The translations under genes and the position numbers were made by a program. Below the pieces are notes generated by a model, which was not told the DNA's origin, searched no databases, and saw only the letters and a program-made list of their open reading frames with translations. Shown one piece after another: positions 25,659 to 34,314 of a stretch of 64,000 nucleotides of DNA. Source of the stretch: Gemmatimonadota bacterium (GTDB taxonomy: Bacteria > Latescibacterota > UBA2968 > UBA8231); assembly GCA_018660835.1 (NCBI GenBank), contig JABJJN010000029.1, positions 1 through 64,000 of the forward strand, given 5' to 3'. Numbering within the stretch: position 1 is the first letter of the stretch; each line of letters opens with the position of its first letter.

Positions 25659-26640
25659 ACACGTGACCCAGATGCGAATCTGCCAGCTTGCTGCGGATCT
25701 CGGTCCGCGGGACACCGATCTTGTAGTCCGTGTCTTCTGCCAAGGCATCCTCAGCCAGGGGCTGGGTAAAACTCGGCCAGCCTGTTCCTGACTTGAACTT
25801 GTCCGTTGACGTAAACAGCGGCTCACCCGAAACGATATCGACGTAGATCCCTACGCCCTTATGATCCCAATAGGTGTTGGCATAGGGGCGCTCGGTACCA
25901 TCGTGTTGCGTCACCTGGTATTGCAGTTCGTCGAGGTGCTGTTGCAGCGCTGGCTGCGGTGGCTTGACGAAGCCGAGTGTGGGAGGCAGATCCACATCCT
26001 GCCACGTTCGCTCGAGGAATCCGGTGCGCCCCGAACCCCGTCGGTAAGCGTAGTAATGGGTCGGATTCTTCTTGTAGTAATCCTGGTGATAACCTTCGGC
26101 TGGATAGAAAACGGAACTGGGAACAATCTCGGTTGCGATCTCATCGAAAATGCCCGTGCTCTTCAACGCCGCAAGCGAAGCCTCAGCAACCTGGCGCTGA
26201 TAGTCGTCGTGGACGAAGATGGCCGGTCGATACTGGCTACCGCGATCACCGAATTGCCCAGTCGCATCGGTGGGATCAAAACTTTTCCAGAAGACCCGCA
26301 GCAGTTGGTGATATCCGATCACCGCCGGATCGTAAGTGATCTTTACCGCCTCCGTGTGGCTGGTGTTTCCCGAGGACACCTGCTTGTAGCTGGGATCGAC
26401 CTCGGTCCCACCTGTGTAGCCTGATACGACAGAGATGACCCCATCGAGTTTCTCGAAGGGTGGTTCCATGCACCAGAAACAACCACCAGCGACAGTGGCA
26501 ATCGCCACATTCTCAGGAGCAGTCCGTACGGCGCTTTCGTGGATTGGTTCGGCCGTATCCGCTGGCCCTGAACAGGCCAACGTAAGGGAGGCGATGAGCA
26601 AGCTTGCCTGCGTACCGAGCCATGGTCGGGATGTCTTCAT
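25537..26640 (-). CDS. msrAB: Fused peptide methionine sulfoxide reductase MsrA-MsrB, predicted lipoprotein
   Basis: 367 residues. A lipobox LTLAC (Cys23) follows a hydrophobic segment, so the enzyme is probably membrane-anchored outside the cytoplasm. MsrA begins around residue 45, with the catalytic GGCFWCMEPPFEKL (nucleophile Cys54) and the GYHQDY segment. MsrB occupies ~235-362 with GTGWPSF, DSHLGHVFSDGP and the catalytic Cys in RYCMNSASL. It reduces both S- and R-methionine sulfoxides in exported proteins. The zinc-binding CxxC pairs of many MsrB proteins are absent. ATG 26640 is preferred to an upstream TTG because GAGAG lies 9 bases before it. Confidence 0.94.
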   Translation of the reverse strand: MKTSRPWLGTQASLLIASLTLACSGPADTAEPIHESAVRTAPENVAIATVAGGCFWCMEPPFEKLDGVISVVSGYTGGTEVDPSYKQVSSGNTSHTEAVKITYDPAVIGYHQLLRVFWKSFDPTDATGQFGDRGSQYRPAIFVHDDYQRQVAEASLAALKSTGIFDEIATEIVPSSVFYPAEGYHQDYYKKNPTHYYAYRRGSGRTGFLERTWQDVDLPPTLGFVKPPQPALQQHLDELQYQVTQHDGTERPYANTYWDHKGVGIYVDIVSGEPLFTSTDKFKSGTGWPSFTQPLAEDALAEDTDYKIGVPRTEIRSKLADSHLGHVFSDGPAPTGLRYCMNSASLRFVSKKQMEPLGYGEWMASLP

Positions 26641-26660
26641 CTGATTGAGCTCTCTCAAAG

Positions 26661-26677
26661 GCCGCCACAGAGGCGGT
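26661..26677. other. Short hairpin in the msrAB leader
   Basis: GCCGCC and GGCGG flank a 5-base loop, 20 bases upstream of the msrAB start. It could influence translation of msrAB; no T tract follows, so it is not a clear terminator. Confidence 0.35.
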
Positions 26678-26699
26678 CATGCACCGGGACATCAGGGAC

Positions 26700-26759
26700 A
26701 CCTCCCTGATCATGCAGGGGTACCTCCCTGATCATGCAGGGACACTCCCCTGATCATAG
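26700..26759. promoter_or_regulatory. Three tandem 22-base repeats with a palindromic core upstream of msrAB
   Basis: Copies begin at 26700, 26722 and 26744. Each contains CCCTGATCATG, and the first two close with CAGGG, so that CCCTG-ATCATG-CAGGG forms an inverted repeat; the third is degenerate. A period of 22 bases (two helical turns) places the sites on one face of DNA. They lie 60-120 bases upstream of the msrAB start, which suggests cooperative binding of a dimeric regulator. The regulator is unknown. Confidence 0.6.
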
Positions 26760-26852
26760 CCGGTGGACGCCGTACCACAAGAGCCGGTTCTGCTGTGCGG
26801 CCATTGTTTAGGCAATTGTTAGAGCTTTGTTACAGTTTTATCGGTCTGCAGT

Positions 26853-27290
26853 CTACAAATCGGGATCCTCCGGTGCCGGCCGTCCCTTACCGGTCTCCAC
26901 GTAGTCCTTCAGTGACGTTCCGAGAAAGAAGCCCCACTTGCTGTTGCAGTGCATGTAAAACTCACCCGCTTGCTTCCAGCCCTTGTGACCGAAGAGCACG
27001 ACAGAGCCATCCGGCGTCGGCCGAATGTCAAAGGTGACATCCGTGTCCACCCAATCCTCCACGCCACCGACACATCTCCAGGCAACCCGTTGATCCGGCG
27101 ACAGGTCCGTCACTTCGAAATCTGGCCCATGGGTACCATCGCCAAAACGAAACTTGGCCACCGAGCCTACTTCATCTGGTGCGTCGGCCTGTGGTGTCCA
27201 CCATGAAGCCAGGCCCTGCTGTGTAGCTACCGCTTCATAGACCTTGTCTGGCGCTGCCTTGATCTCAATGCGATGGAGGATATCTGCCAT
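26853..27290 (-). CDS. SRPBCC (AHSA1-like) domain protein
   Basis: 145 residues of the START/Bet v1-like superfamily: IEIKAAPDKVYEAVATQQGLASWWTPQ is the classical AHSA1 start, and WKQAGEFYMHCNSKWGFFLGTSLKDYVETGKG the C-terminal helix that closes the hydrophobic cavity. Such proteins bind small hydrophobic ligands; AHSA1-like members are often encoded with ArsR regulators, as here. It is the third gene of the ArsR-SRPBCC-SRPBCC unit, 45 bases after the second. Confidence 0.9.
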   Translation of the reverse strand: MADILHRIEIKAAPDKVYEAVATQQGLASWWTPQADAPDEVGSVAKFRFGDGTHGPDFEVTDLSPDQRVAWRCVGGVEDWVDTDVTFDIRPTPDGSVVLFGHKGWKQAGEFYMHCNSKWGFFLGTSLKDYVETGKGRPAPEDPDL

Positions 27291-27335
27291 CTGTTCCTTC
27301 TTTCAGGCGCGTTCGGGCGTATGTGGGATGGCTTG

Positions 27336-27797
27336 TCAGTTGGACAGATGGCGCATCAGACATTCGAGGCTGTCCGTCCAACCATGGGTATGAGCCGTGC
27401 AACTGGGTTCCGAGGGCAAGCCATCGTGCTGCAGGGTCACTTTCGTCCCCGCCGGTGTGGCTTCGAAATCAATGCTGACGACCGTTTCCGCAGTGACACC
27501 GTCACTGCCTTCACAGTCCTGATTCTCCAGCAACCAGGTGAAGACCAGGCGACGCGGAGGGTCGATCTCACGGTAGTGCCCGCGATGGATGTAGGATTCC
27601 CCGTGCTCAGACTGCATGACAATCTCATAGGCGCCACCAACCCGTAGGTCGATGGTTGCCCGTGGCACGATGATCTGCTTTGGACCAAACCACTTCGTCA
27701 ATGCCTCAACCGTCGTCCAGGCAGCGAACACACGCTCTGCATCGGCGGCGTAGGTCCTCGACACGGTCAGGGATGTAGCAGCGACAGACCCGCTCAT
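27336..27797 (-). CDS. SRPBCC (AHSA1-like) domain protein
   Basis: 153 residues. SRTYAADAERVFAAWTTVEALTKWFGPK opens the domain, VGGAYEIVMQ and PPRRLVFTWLLEN form central strands, and GWTDSLECLMRHL the C-terminal helix. Same fold as its neighbour but only weakly similar to it, so not a recent duplicate. The ATG overlaps the stop of the ArsR gene by 4 bases, and the regulator probably controls both SRPBCC genes. Ligand unknown. Confidence 0.9.
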   Translation of the reverse strand: MSGSVAATSLTVSRTYAADAERVFAAWTTVEALTKWFGPKQIIVPRATIDLRVGGAYEIVMQSEHGESYIHRGHYREIDPPRRLVFTWLLENQDCEGSDGVTAETVVSIDFEATPAGTKVTLQHDGLPSEPSCTAHTHGWTDSLECLMRHLSN

Positions 27798-28159
27798 CCT
27801 GATGTTTCTCCCTCTTGTTCCTGCTGCAGAAATGTGTCCAGATCACCGAGCTTCGACTCCCAGAAATTCTGGTAGTAGGAGAGCCAGCCCGCCGCTTGTG
27901 CCAGTGGCGCTGGCTGCAGCGTGCAATGATGGACCCGGCCCTGTTTGTCCCGCGACAGCAACCCAGCTCGTTCGAGCACTTTCAGGTGTTTTGTGACGGC
28001 AGGTTTCGACATCTGGAAGGGGGATGACAACTCCCCCACGGACATGCCACTGCGAGACAAGCGGCGCAGCATGGCCCGACGCGTCGGGTCCGCGAGCGCC
28101 GAAAACAACGCGTTGAGTCGCTTGGTCTGAGGATTCACCAGTGTTTGATTGTTTACCAT
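27794..28159 (-). CDS. ArsR-family winged-helix repressor
   Basis: 121 residues. ALADPTRRAMLRRLSRSGMSVGELSSPFQMSKPAVTKHLKVLERAGLLSRDKQGR is the winged helix-turn-helix of the SdpR-like ArsR branch, without the metal-binding Cys residues of ArsR/CadC. In many bacteria such regulators precede AHSA1-domain genes and repress their own operon. The ATG at 28159 sits inside a near-perfect palindrome and directly follows a strong promoter, so the mRNA is probably leaderless and the protein probably binds over its own start codon. A longer start at 28195 would overlap the -35 box and is unlikely. Confidence 0.92.
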   Translation of the reverse strand: MVNNQTLVNPQTKRLNALFSALADPTRRAMLRRLSRSGMSVGELSSPFQMSKPAVTKHLKVLERAGLLSRDKQGRVHHCTLQPAPLAQAAGWLSYYQNFWESKLGDLDTFLQQEQEGETSG

Positions 28160-28168
28160 ATGGTTAAC
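28151..28168. promoter_or_regulatory. Operator palindrome over the arsR-like start codon
   Basis: On the minus strand the sequence reads GTTAACCATATGGTAAAC, a palindrome with one symmetrical mismatch, and its ATG (28157-28159) is the start codon of the ArsR-type gene. Overlap with the -10 box at 28167-28172 fits direct repression by the encoded dimer. Confidence 0.7.
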
Positions 28169-28195
28169 TATAAAACCGAGTATCTCGATTGTCAA
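28167..28195 (-). promoter_or_regulatory. Sigma-70 promoter of the ArsR-SRPBCC operon
   Basis: TTGACA (28195-28190), a 17-base spacer and TATAGT (28172-28167) give a near-consensus housekeeping promoter on the minus strand. Only seven bases lie between the -10 box and the ATG at 28159, so transcription should begin at or next to the start codon, giving a leaderless mRNA. Confidence 0.75.
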
Positions 28196-28246
28196 TGCAG
28201 ACGTTGTTTTGTTGGCAGAAAATGACTCGGGCGCTGTGAGCCTAGA

Positions 28247-31200
28247 TCAGAACAGACTCATCTGGGAGACGCGGTCTGGTTGCGGCAGTTCCACAGTACG
28301 TCGTTGCACGAGTTCACCCGGAATGTCGAAGAGAAAGATCGACGGCGAGGGCATCGTCAACTTACCGTGATGTTGGCGACGACGTGCATGGCTCAGAACC
28401 AGGCGGCGCTGAGCCCTGGTGATCCCGACATAGAGCAGACGTCGTTCCTCTTCGATGTCACCAGCTTCTTCCGATTGCATTTGCAGTGGCATCAAGCCCT
28501 GCTCGAGACCACACAGAAAGACAACGGGAAATTCGAGCCCCTTGGCGGCGTGCATGGTCATCACCGTGACCGCCTCGCCTCTTTGGCGCTCGCCTGCTTG
28601 CCGCTCGACATCGGCTTCGCCCCCCAGGGCCAGGCCGTCCAACAGCTGCTGCATCGTCTCACAGCCCTGGGCCGCTTGCACGAGCCGATCAAATGCCGGT
28701 GTCGCTTCAAGACCCAGATCCGTCTGCCAGGCACGCAGTACTTGTGCCGGTGGATCCGTCTGCGAGCGACGACCATATCCTTCCGCCGCCCGTCTCATGG
28801 CCTCAATCTGCGCCGCCGCGGTCGTCGGCAATTCAGCGATTGCCCGATCCATCACTTGCGTTGATACCAGGGCTTGCGACAGATCCGTCATCGCCGCTTT
28901 GCCCGGATGGAAGGGGCTCGTGCCACGCAGTGCCTCCAACAGACGCAGGGGGCGCGTTGGCTCCAGAGCGTATCTGAAGAAAGCCAGTGCCTCGCGTGCA
29001 CCAGTCTGCTCAAGAAAACTCGTATGGCCGAGCAGGCGGTACGGCAAAGCCGCTTCCAACAGGCACTCTTCGATCACATCCGCCTGCGGCCCAGTGCGAA
29101 CGAGAATCGCCATATCACTATACCCGTATTCACCTGCTTCAGGACCGACAGGGGTCGGGTTGAGCGGGTCCGCCCCACCGACCAACTCACGGACTCTGTG
29201 CACGATGGCGATCCCCTCTGCCGTCTCGGAGGGTGTGTCGATCAATTCGATCGCCGCACGCCCTGCCGGAAGGGGCGACAGGGGCCCCTTGCCGAGCAGC
29301 TCCGTCGCTGCTCTGGCAATACCTGTGACAGATCGATAGTTCGTCGCCAGGCGAATATCGGTGGCATGGGGAAAATCGGTGCGCAGGCGATGGAAGAATC
29401 CAGGATCCGCCCCACGGAAACCATAGATGGCCTGATCAGGATCGCCGATGACAAACAGACCTTCGCCCTCCCCCGCCAGCGCTCGAACGAGTCGATACTG
29501 AACGGCATTCATATCCTGAAACTCATCGACCAACAGCCAGCGACAGCGCTCGCGTTGTGCCGCAAGTGCACCTTCGCCACGCAATCGATCGGCCCAGCGC
29601 AGCAGCAGATCATCAAGGTCGCAGGCGCCCCAGGCGATCAGGCGCTCTTCATAGGCACCGTAGATGGCGGCCAATTCTTCGTCCGGCGGCAGATCACCAG
29701 CACGAATGCCTGCTGCCTTCCAACGACTGATCTGTTCCTGTACGGAACGTGCTTGCCCGCCGCGTCCAGCACCCGCCTCAGCAAGGACATCGCTGATCAG
29801 GCCACGTGCCTCGAGTTGGTCGAGCAGCAGGGGCGTCGCGTCTTCGCCATCGAGGTCGCGAAGCGCCTCGGCTGCAATCTGATGGAACGTTCCGATCCGC
29901 ATGCGGTCCGCCGCCTCACCCAGCAGAGGCTGCAGCCGTTGGCGCATCTCCGCCGCTGCACGACGCGTGAAGGTGACCACCGTGATCGACGCCGGATCGA
30001 CGTCGCAACACTCGACGAGCCAGGCAATGCGGCGTGTGAGTGTTCGTGTTTTGCCCGATCCCGGTCCGGCGTCAACGATGACAGGGCCATGTTCCGCTGT
30101 GACCGCCTCGAGTTGATGCGCATCAAGGCCTGCCAGTGGATCCGCGGACGCCACGTCGGCCAGCACGTCATCTGCCGCCTCCAGCAATCCTTGACGCTGT
30201 GGTTCGCGGCGAGCATCGCGTGCCAACTCGGTGAGCGTCAGGGCTGCATCGAGGTCCTTTTCGTCCGGACCAGCCTGTGGATTGTCCCGGGGTGGACCGC
30301 CCTGTGGTCCATCATCGCTCGGACCGCCATCCTGCGGATCTGTCGCATCATCGATCGATGGCGGTGTCGGCAGTTCGGGTTCGGTTGCGTCGATCTCGTC
30401 GTTTGATGCCTGGTTATCCATTGCCTGTGGTTCGGACTCGCTCTGCTTGGATCGTTCCGGGGTAACAGGTGCTGGCAATTCGAACAGCGGCGGTGGCATG
30501 TCGAAGAGACGTCCCTGGCTTGCCAACCGTGTACGCTCCTGATCGGTGAACAACTCGATGACCCCGAATTCTCCGTCGTGACCTGGATCGATGTTCACCT
30601 CGCCCGTGCGCATCCGCCGCACGCCCTCGGCCACCAAGGACTGACCTGCCTCCTCGATGCGAGCAACGTCCACCTGACGCAGCAACTCGAGCTCGCTACC
30701 CAGTTGTGTCAACAGGTCCATGTAGATGGCCTGTACTTTCTTGGACTTGGCCCCGACGCCCACAGCGGCACTGATCACCTCTTCGAGGGGGATCAGATAG
30801 TCATAGGGTCGCGACGCAGCAGCAGCGGCTTCCTCCGAACGATCCGCCAGTTGCTCGACGCGGTGCAGAACACCGACGGTCAGTTGTTTGCCACATTCGG
30901 GGCACATACCGTCTGCGGCCAGCGTCTGACGAGGTTCCCAACTGACACCACAGTTGCGGTGGCCATCAAAGTGATACTTCCCCTCCTCGGGGTAGAACTC
31001 GATCGTGCCCGTGAAACGCTCGCGGTCATTGTCTTTCAGCGCGTCGTAGATGCCGCGATAGCTCAGATCTGTGTCATAACACGTCGCTTCCCGACCCAGC
31101 TTGGATGGCGAATGCGCATCAGAGTTGGAGATCACGGCAAATCGATCGAGGGCAGAGAGCTTGCAGTTCATCAAGGGATCAGAGGAGAGACCCGTCTCGA

Positions 31201-31786
31201 TCGCAAAGATGTGGGGTAGCATGTCCTCGTAGCAGGCCTCGAGACTGTCGAAGCCGGAGCTTGCACCCAGTACGGCGAAATGCGGTGTCCAGATGTGGGC
31301 GGGGACGAAGAGCACATCCGCACTCGCCTGCAGGCAGGTTTCCAGTAGATCACGACTGTCCAGACCGAGAATCGGTCGACCATCGGAGGCGAGATTGCCG
31401 ATGTCGCCAAGCTTTTGATTCAGCCTGTCCACGGCGTCAAAATCGGGCATCGCCACGACGTGGTGAACCTTGCGTGTGCGATCTCGTTTCTTGTAGATCG
31501 TGCTGATTTCAGCGGTGAGCATGAAGCGCACATCACCGTGACAAGAGACCGGGATCTGGTCGTCAACTTCCGCCCGATGCTCCGGTCGGAGCCGATACAG
31601 CCCATCCTCGGCCGGCTCCAGCATGTCCTTGAGTTCTTGCAGCCATACGGGGTGTGTGAAATCCCCCGTGCCAATGACGTTGATCCCCTTCAGATTCGCC
31701 CATTGGTACAGGCTCTGTGGGTTCAGATCGCGACTGGTGGCACGTGAAAAACGAGAATGCAGATGGATATCAGCAACAAACCGCAC
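28247..31786 (-). CDS. PHP-domain/UvrD-type superfamily I DNA helicase fusion
   Basis: 1179 residues. The N-terminal ~400 form a PHP phosphoesterase-like domain (DIHLHSRFSR with metal-binding His8 and His10, GTGDFTHP, VPAHIWTPHF, SNSDAHSPSKLGREA) followed by a zinc-knuckle CGVSW...CPECGKQL. After an acidic linker (~450-560) comes a UvrD/PcrA helicase: Walker A GPGSGKTRTL near 575, LLVDEFQDMN, VIGDPDQAIYGFRGADP, ATNYRSV, and VMTMHAAKGLEFPVVFLCGLEQGLMP near the C terminus. It should unwind DNA 3'-5' with ATP, in repair or recombination; the PHP part may add nuclease or phosphatase activity. The gene stands alone. Confidence 0.93.
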   Translation of the reverse strand: MRFVADIHLHSRFSRATSRDLNPQSLYQWANLKGINVIGTGDFTHPVWLQELKDMLEPAEDGLYRLRPEHRAEVDDQIPVSCHGDVRFMLTAEISTIYKKRDRTRKVHHVVAMPDFDAVDRLNQKLGDIGNLASDGRPILGLDSRDLLETCLQASADVLFVPAHIWTPHFAVLGASSGFDSLEACYEDMLPHIFAIETGLSSDPLMNCKLSALDRFAVISNSDAHSPSKLGREATCYDTDLSYRGIYDALKDNDRERFTGTIEFYPEEGKYHFDGHRNCGVSWEPRQTLAADGMCPECGKQLTVGVLHRVEQLADRSEEAAAAASRPYDYLIPLEEVISAAVGVGAKSKKVQAIYMDLLTQLGSELELLRQVDVARIEEAGQSLVAEGVRRMRTGEVNIDPGHDGEFGVIELFTDQERTRLASQGRLFDMPPPLFELPAPVTPERSKQSESEPQAMDNQASNDEIDATEPELPTPPSIDDATDPQDGGPSDDGPQGGPPRDNPQAGPDEKDLDAALTLTELARDARREPQRQGLLEAADDVLADVASADPLAGLDAHQLEAVTAEHGPVIVDAGPGSGKTRTLTRRIAWLVECCDVDPASITVVTFTRRAAAEMRQRLQPLLGEAADRMRIGTFHQIAAEALRDLDGEDATPLLLDQLEARGLISDVLAEAGAGRGGQARSVQEQISRWKAAGIRAGDLPPDEELAAIYGAYEERLIAWGACDLDDLLLRWADRLRGEGALAAQRERCRWLLVDEFQDMNAVQYRLVRALAGEGEGLFVIGDPDQAIYGFRGADPGFFHRLRTDFPHATDIRLATNYRSVTGIARAATELLGKGPLSPLPAGRAAIELIDTPSETAEGIAIVHRVRELVGGADPLNPTPVGPEAGEYGYSDMAILVRTGPQADVIEECLLEAALPYRLLGHTSFLEQTGAREALAFFRYALEPTRPLRLLEALRGTSPFHPGKAAMTDLSQALVSTQVMDRAIAELPTTAAAQIEAMRRAAEGYGRRSQTDPPAQVLRAWQTDLGLEATPAFDRLVQAAQGCETMQQLLDGLALGGEADVERQAGERQRGEAVTVMTMHAAKGLEFPVVFLCGLEQGLMPLQMQSEEAGDIEEERRLLYVGITRAQRRLVLSHARRRQHHGKLTMPSPSIFLFDIPGELVQRRTVELPQPDRVSQMSLF

Positions 31787-31956
31787 GGGCGGGCCTCGGC
31801 GTGGGCGGCCACCATCGCCACAGCATCGTGGCGGTAGGGCTCGCGTTTAGCGGACACGGGGAGGACCGGACCGCTTGCACGGGACCCGGCGGAAAGACCG
31901 ACAACGGCCGTGATCGGGGGAGGATCTGCTGGCCATCGATGATCGAAGATGGAGAA

Positions 31957-31978
31957 CGGCGAGCCTTTTCGCTCACCG
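31957..31978 (-). terminator. Hairpin downstream of the 705-residue gene
   Basis: On the minus strand CGGTGAGC and GCTCGCCG pair (one G-T wobble) around GAAAAG, 65 bases after the stop of the gene at 32043-34160. No T tract follows. It lies in a 256-base intergenic region (31787-32042) in which I see no gene. Confidence 0.4.
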
Positions 31979-32042
31979 CCCTTCCAATATACGGTTTGTG
32001 ATCGCATTGGCCACGCTACAAATGAAGATCTCTCGCCAACCA

Positions 32043-34160
32043 TCAGTCGACGGTGAGTTCACCCGCCGCCAAGGAGGCGGCACCAATGGCACGGATTTGC
32101 TCAGCCGTCGTGTCGCCATTGCCATAGAGTTCGGTGACAAAGTCCACATCAAAGACCGTTCCTGCCGGCACGGGCACGGTCTTCGGCATGAAATTCACAT
32201 GTACATCGATATAGTTGCCGCAGACAGAGAAGTGGAAGGGACACTGCTTGTGCTGTCGGTTGTTCATGAAGGCCAGCACATTGCCGCGATCAGACGCAAA
32301 CAAACCATAAAACAGATGTGGGCCTGCGGCGGAATCATCCGCACTGCTCGAACTGGTATCAGGCCGTAGGGTGTAAATCATCGAGGTAGAATTTTTCTGC
32401 ATGAACATGACCGCATCGTGCTGCCAGGTCTCGGGCAGACGTGACGGATAGGGAAAGATGTCGGAGAACTCGACGGTCCCACCGTCCCACTGCCTCAGGA
32501 CCTCCATCCGCATGCGCACTTCCAGTCGGGGCCGAGGTGTGTCAGCGGGGATCGTCAACCAGGTCTCTGATTGGGCACGACCATTTGCATTGAGGGTGCG
32601 CCAATAGAGTTCAATGCGCGCAGGCCCCGTATCAAGGATCTGGAAATCCTGGATGAGGTTGCAATAGTGGTGCGGAGAAATCCCACAGGAGAGGAACCAC
32701 GCCATGGGCATTTCCCAGATGACGGGATCTAATTGTTCGAAGCCCGTCAGTCGATGCACAGCTCCGGAGAACAGATCGACCTCCAGCAGGGGGCGGTGGG
32801 TATTGTGGCTTGTCCAGACAGCTAGATCTCGACGGCTGCCGGCGCGACGCTGCAAATCGACACCCGTGATCTCACTCTGATACGTCGCCTGCACTCCAGC
32901 GACACGCTCGATCTGCAGCGTCGTCGCTTGATCTGCCGACAGTCGGTGACTCACCAGCACGTCGTCGACGGAGTCATTGCGATGACTCATATCCATGGGC
33001 ACACAGATATCGTCCGTGAGTTCGCCTTCTGACATGAGTTGCGGTCGGAGAGGTTCGCCGTTAGCGAAGGCGATCACGCCGCCCCGGTGGCGCGGTTGTG
33101 TCTTGCGACGATAGTGTCTGACCCGCACGACTCGCTCCAACGCATCCTTTGGAAACTCGATCACCACCTTGCCCGGATCCCCCTGCCCCACCTCGTAGAT
33201 GCCGTCCTCTTCGGTGTAGCAACGAAACTCGCCACCCGTAATCTGCGGCGTCAGCGGACGCTGGACCGCAGCGATTCGTTTGGCCAGATCCGCTTCATCG
33301 GCAGCGACAGAGATGACCAGGCTTGCGGCGTGTACGACCACACCGTCCTGTTGGGCTCCCTCGCGCCAGATGAAACGAGCCGTCGGTCCACTATCCTGTC
33401 TGACCACTGCCACACGCGCTGCCTCATGTGTTGCCCATCCCATCTTCCCCTGGCACCACTGCTGCATGCCCGTGGGCCATCGTGAAGCGTAGAACGGTGG
33501 CAGAGGGCCGTGATCATAGGCGATTTTCACCACGTCTCCTGCGTCCCGTAGCCAATAGAGACCGACAGGCGGCAACGAGTCTGCTCCGGTGAGAACGATC
33601 GACTTTGCTGGTAGATCATCACCATAGGTGCGCGATATTTCCTCGTTACCCAGTTCGTCGTCACCCACCCAGACCTGGCTGTAGGCTTCGTCACCTGTCG
33701 CTTCGATCCAAGCGGCGTCGACGGCACCGTGAGCACAATCATCGATGATGTGCATCGACCAGGTGACGTGGATGTCTCCTTCGCGATACAGCCAGACATC
33801 CTGGTGACCGTCCCCGTGGTAGTGACCTTCGGCGTCGAGCAGATCAAAGGCGACACGCATCCCCACCCGCACCGGTCCCTCCTCGAGAAAGCTGCACTTG
33901 GGCGCCGGGTCATGTTCCTGCTTCAACTCCACCATCTGGCCGTGATCGGCACTTGCCTCGGTGTGCCGACAGATCAATCGCACACGCAAGCCAAAACGCA
34001 TCACATAGGGCAGATGGTCTCCGGGCGTCGGCACAGCGGGCACGTCGCCATCTGCAGCCACCGTGAGCACACCGCCGGCATGTCTGGCAATGCCCATTCC
34101 GGTGTCACCGACATGTCCAAACCAGTGAGTCCGAAGGTCTGTGAAGATTCCGTCTGTCAT
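32043..34160 (-). CDS. Uncharacterised 705-residue protein
   Basis: 705 residues, no signal peptide or membrane segment. The composition is beta-rich with many Trp, His, Asp: HYHGDGHQDVWLYREGDIHVTWSMHI near 115, GLYWLRDAGDVVKIAYDHGPLPPFYASRWPTGMQQW near 205, ISPHHYCNLIQDFQILDTGPARIELYWRTL near 500, and a C-terminal VHVNFMPKTVPVPAG part. The look is that of stacked beta-sandwiches as in carbohydrate-binding or -cleaving proteins, but no known family or catalytic signature is recognised. It is divergent from the propeller gene across a 257-base region. Confidence 0.7.
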   Translation of the reverse strand: MTDGIFTDLRTHWFGHVGDTGMGIARHAGGVLTVAADGDVPAVPTPGDHLPYVMRFGLRVRLICRHTEASADHGQMVELKQEHDPAPKCSFLEEGPVRVGMRVAFDLLDAEGHYHGDGHQDVWLYREGDIHVTWSMHIIDDCAHGAVDAAWIEATGDEAYSQVWVGDDELGNEEISRTYGDDLPAKSIVLTGADSLPPVGLYWLRDAGDVVKIAYDHGPLPPFYASRWPTGMQQWCQGKMGWATHEAARVAVVRQDSGPTARFIWREGAQQDGVVVHAASLVISVAADEADLAKRIAAVQRPLTPQITGGEFRCYTEEDGIYEVGQGDPGKVVIEFPKDALERVVRVRHYRRKTQPRHRGGVIAFANGEPLRPQLMSEGELTDDICVPMDMSHRNDSVDDVLVSHRLSADQATTLQIERVAGVQATYQSEITGVDLQRRAGSRRDLAVWTSHNTHRPLLEVDLFSGAVHRLTGFEQLDPVIWEMPMAWFLSCGISPHHYCNLIQDFQILDTGPARIELYWRTLNANGRAQSETWLTIPADTPRPRLEVRMRMEVLRQWDGGTVEFSDIFPYPSRLPETWQHDAVMFMQKNSTSMIYTLRPDTSSSSADDSAAGPHLFYGLFASDRGNVLAFMNNRQHKQCPFHFSVCGNYIDVHVNFMPKTVPVPAGTVFDVDFVTELYGNGDTTAEQIRAIGAASLAAGELTVD

Positions 34161-34274
34161 GTCATCACCTGCTCTGACGTCGCCAGAGTCTGTTTGTTTT
34201 GGATGTCGTTGCTGTCACAAGAAGCTGTGGCGGCAACATACGGAGCCGCAGGACCGGGCGACAGCAGACAATCG

Positions 34275-34314
34275 TGAGGCGACGTACTCTATAACCTGAT
34301 AGCGTATCGCCTCA
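34275..34314. promoter_or_regulatory. Inverted repeat TGAGGCGA-N24-TCGCCTCA in the divergent intergenic region
   Basis: Perfect 8-base arms at 34275-34282 and 34307-34314 flank 24 bases that include an AT-rich stretch (CTCTATAACCTGATA). It lies between the divergent genes at 32043-34160 and 34418-35344. It may be a spaced operator or a hairpin in the propeller gene's leader. Confidence 0.4.

Noticed and set aside
26700..26763. 22-base repeats considered as a CRISPR array
   Set aside because: Repeats are directly adjacent, without unique spacers, and have an internal palindrome typical of operators.
28874..30406. Open frame of 510 codons on the plus strand
   Set aside because: It lies wholly opposite the PHP-UvrD helicase gene, whose motifs are unmistakable; the plus-strand translation is Arg/Gln-rich and has no domain.
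31723..32043. Open frame of 106 codons in the gap upstream of the PHP-UvrD gene
   Set aside because: No ribosome binding site, no recognisable fold, and it overlaps the start of the helicase gene; best left as intergenic.
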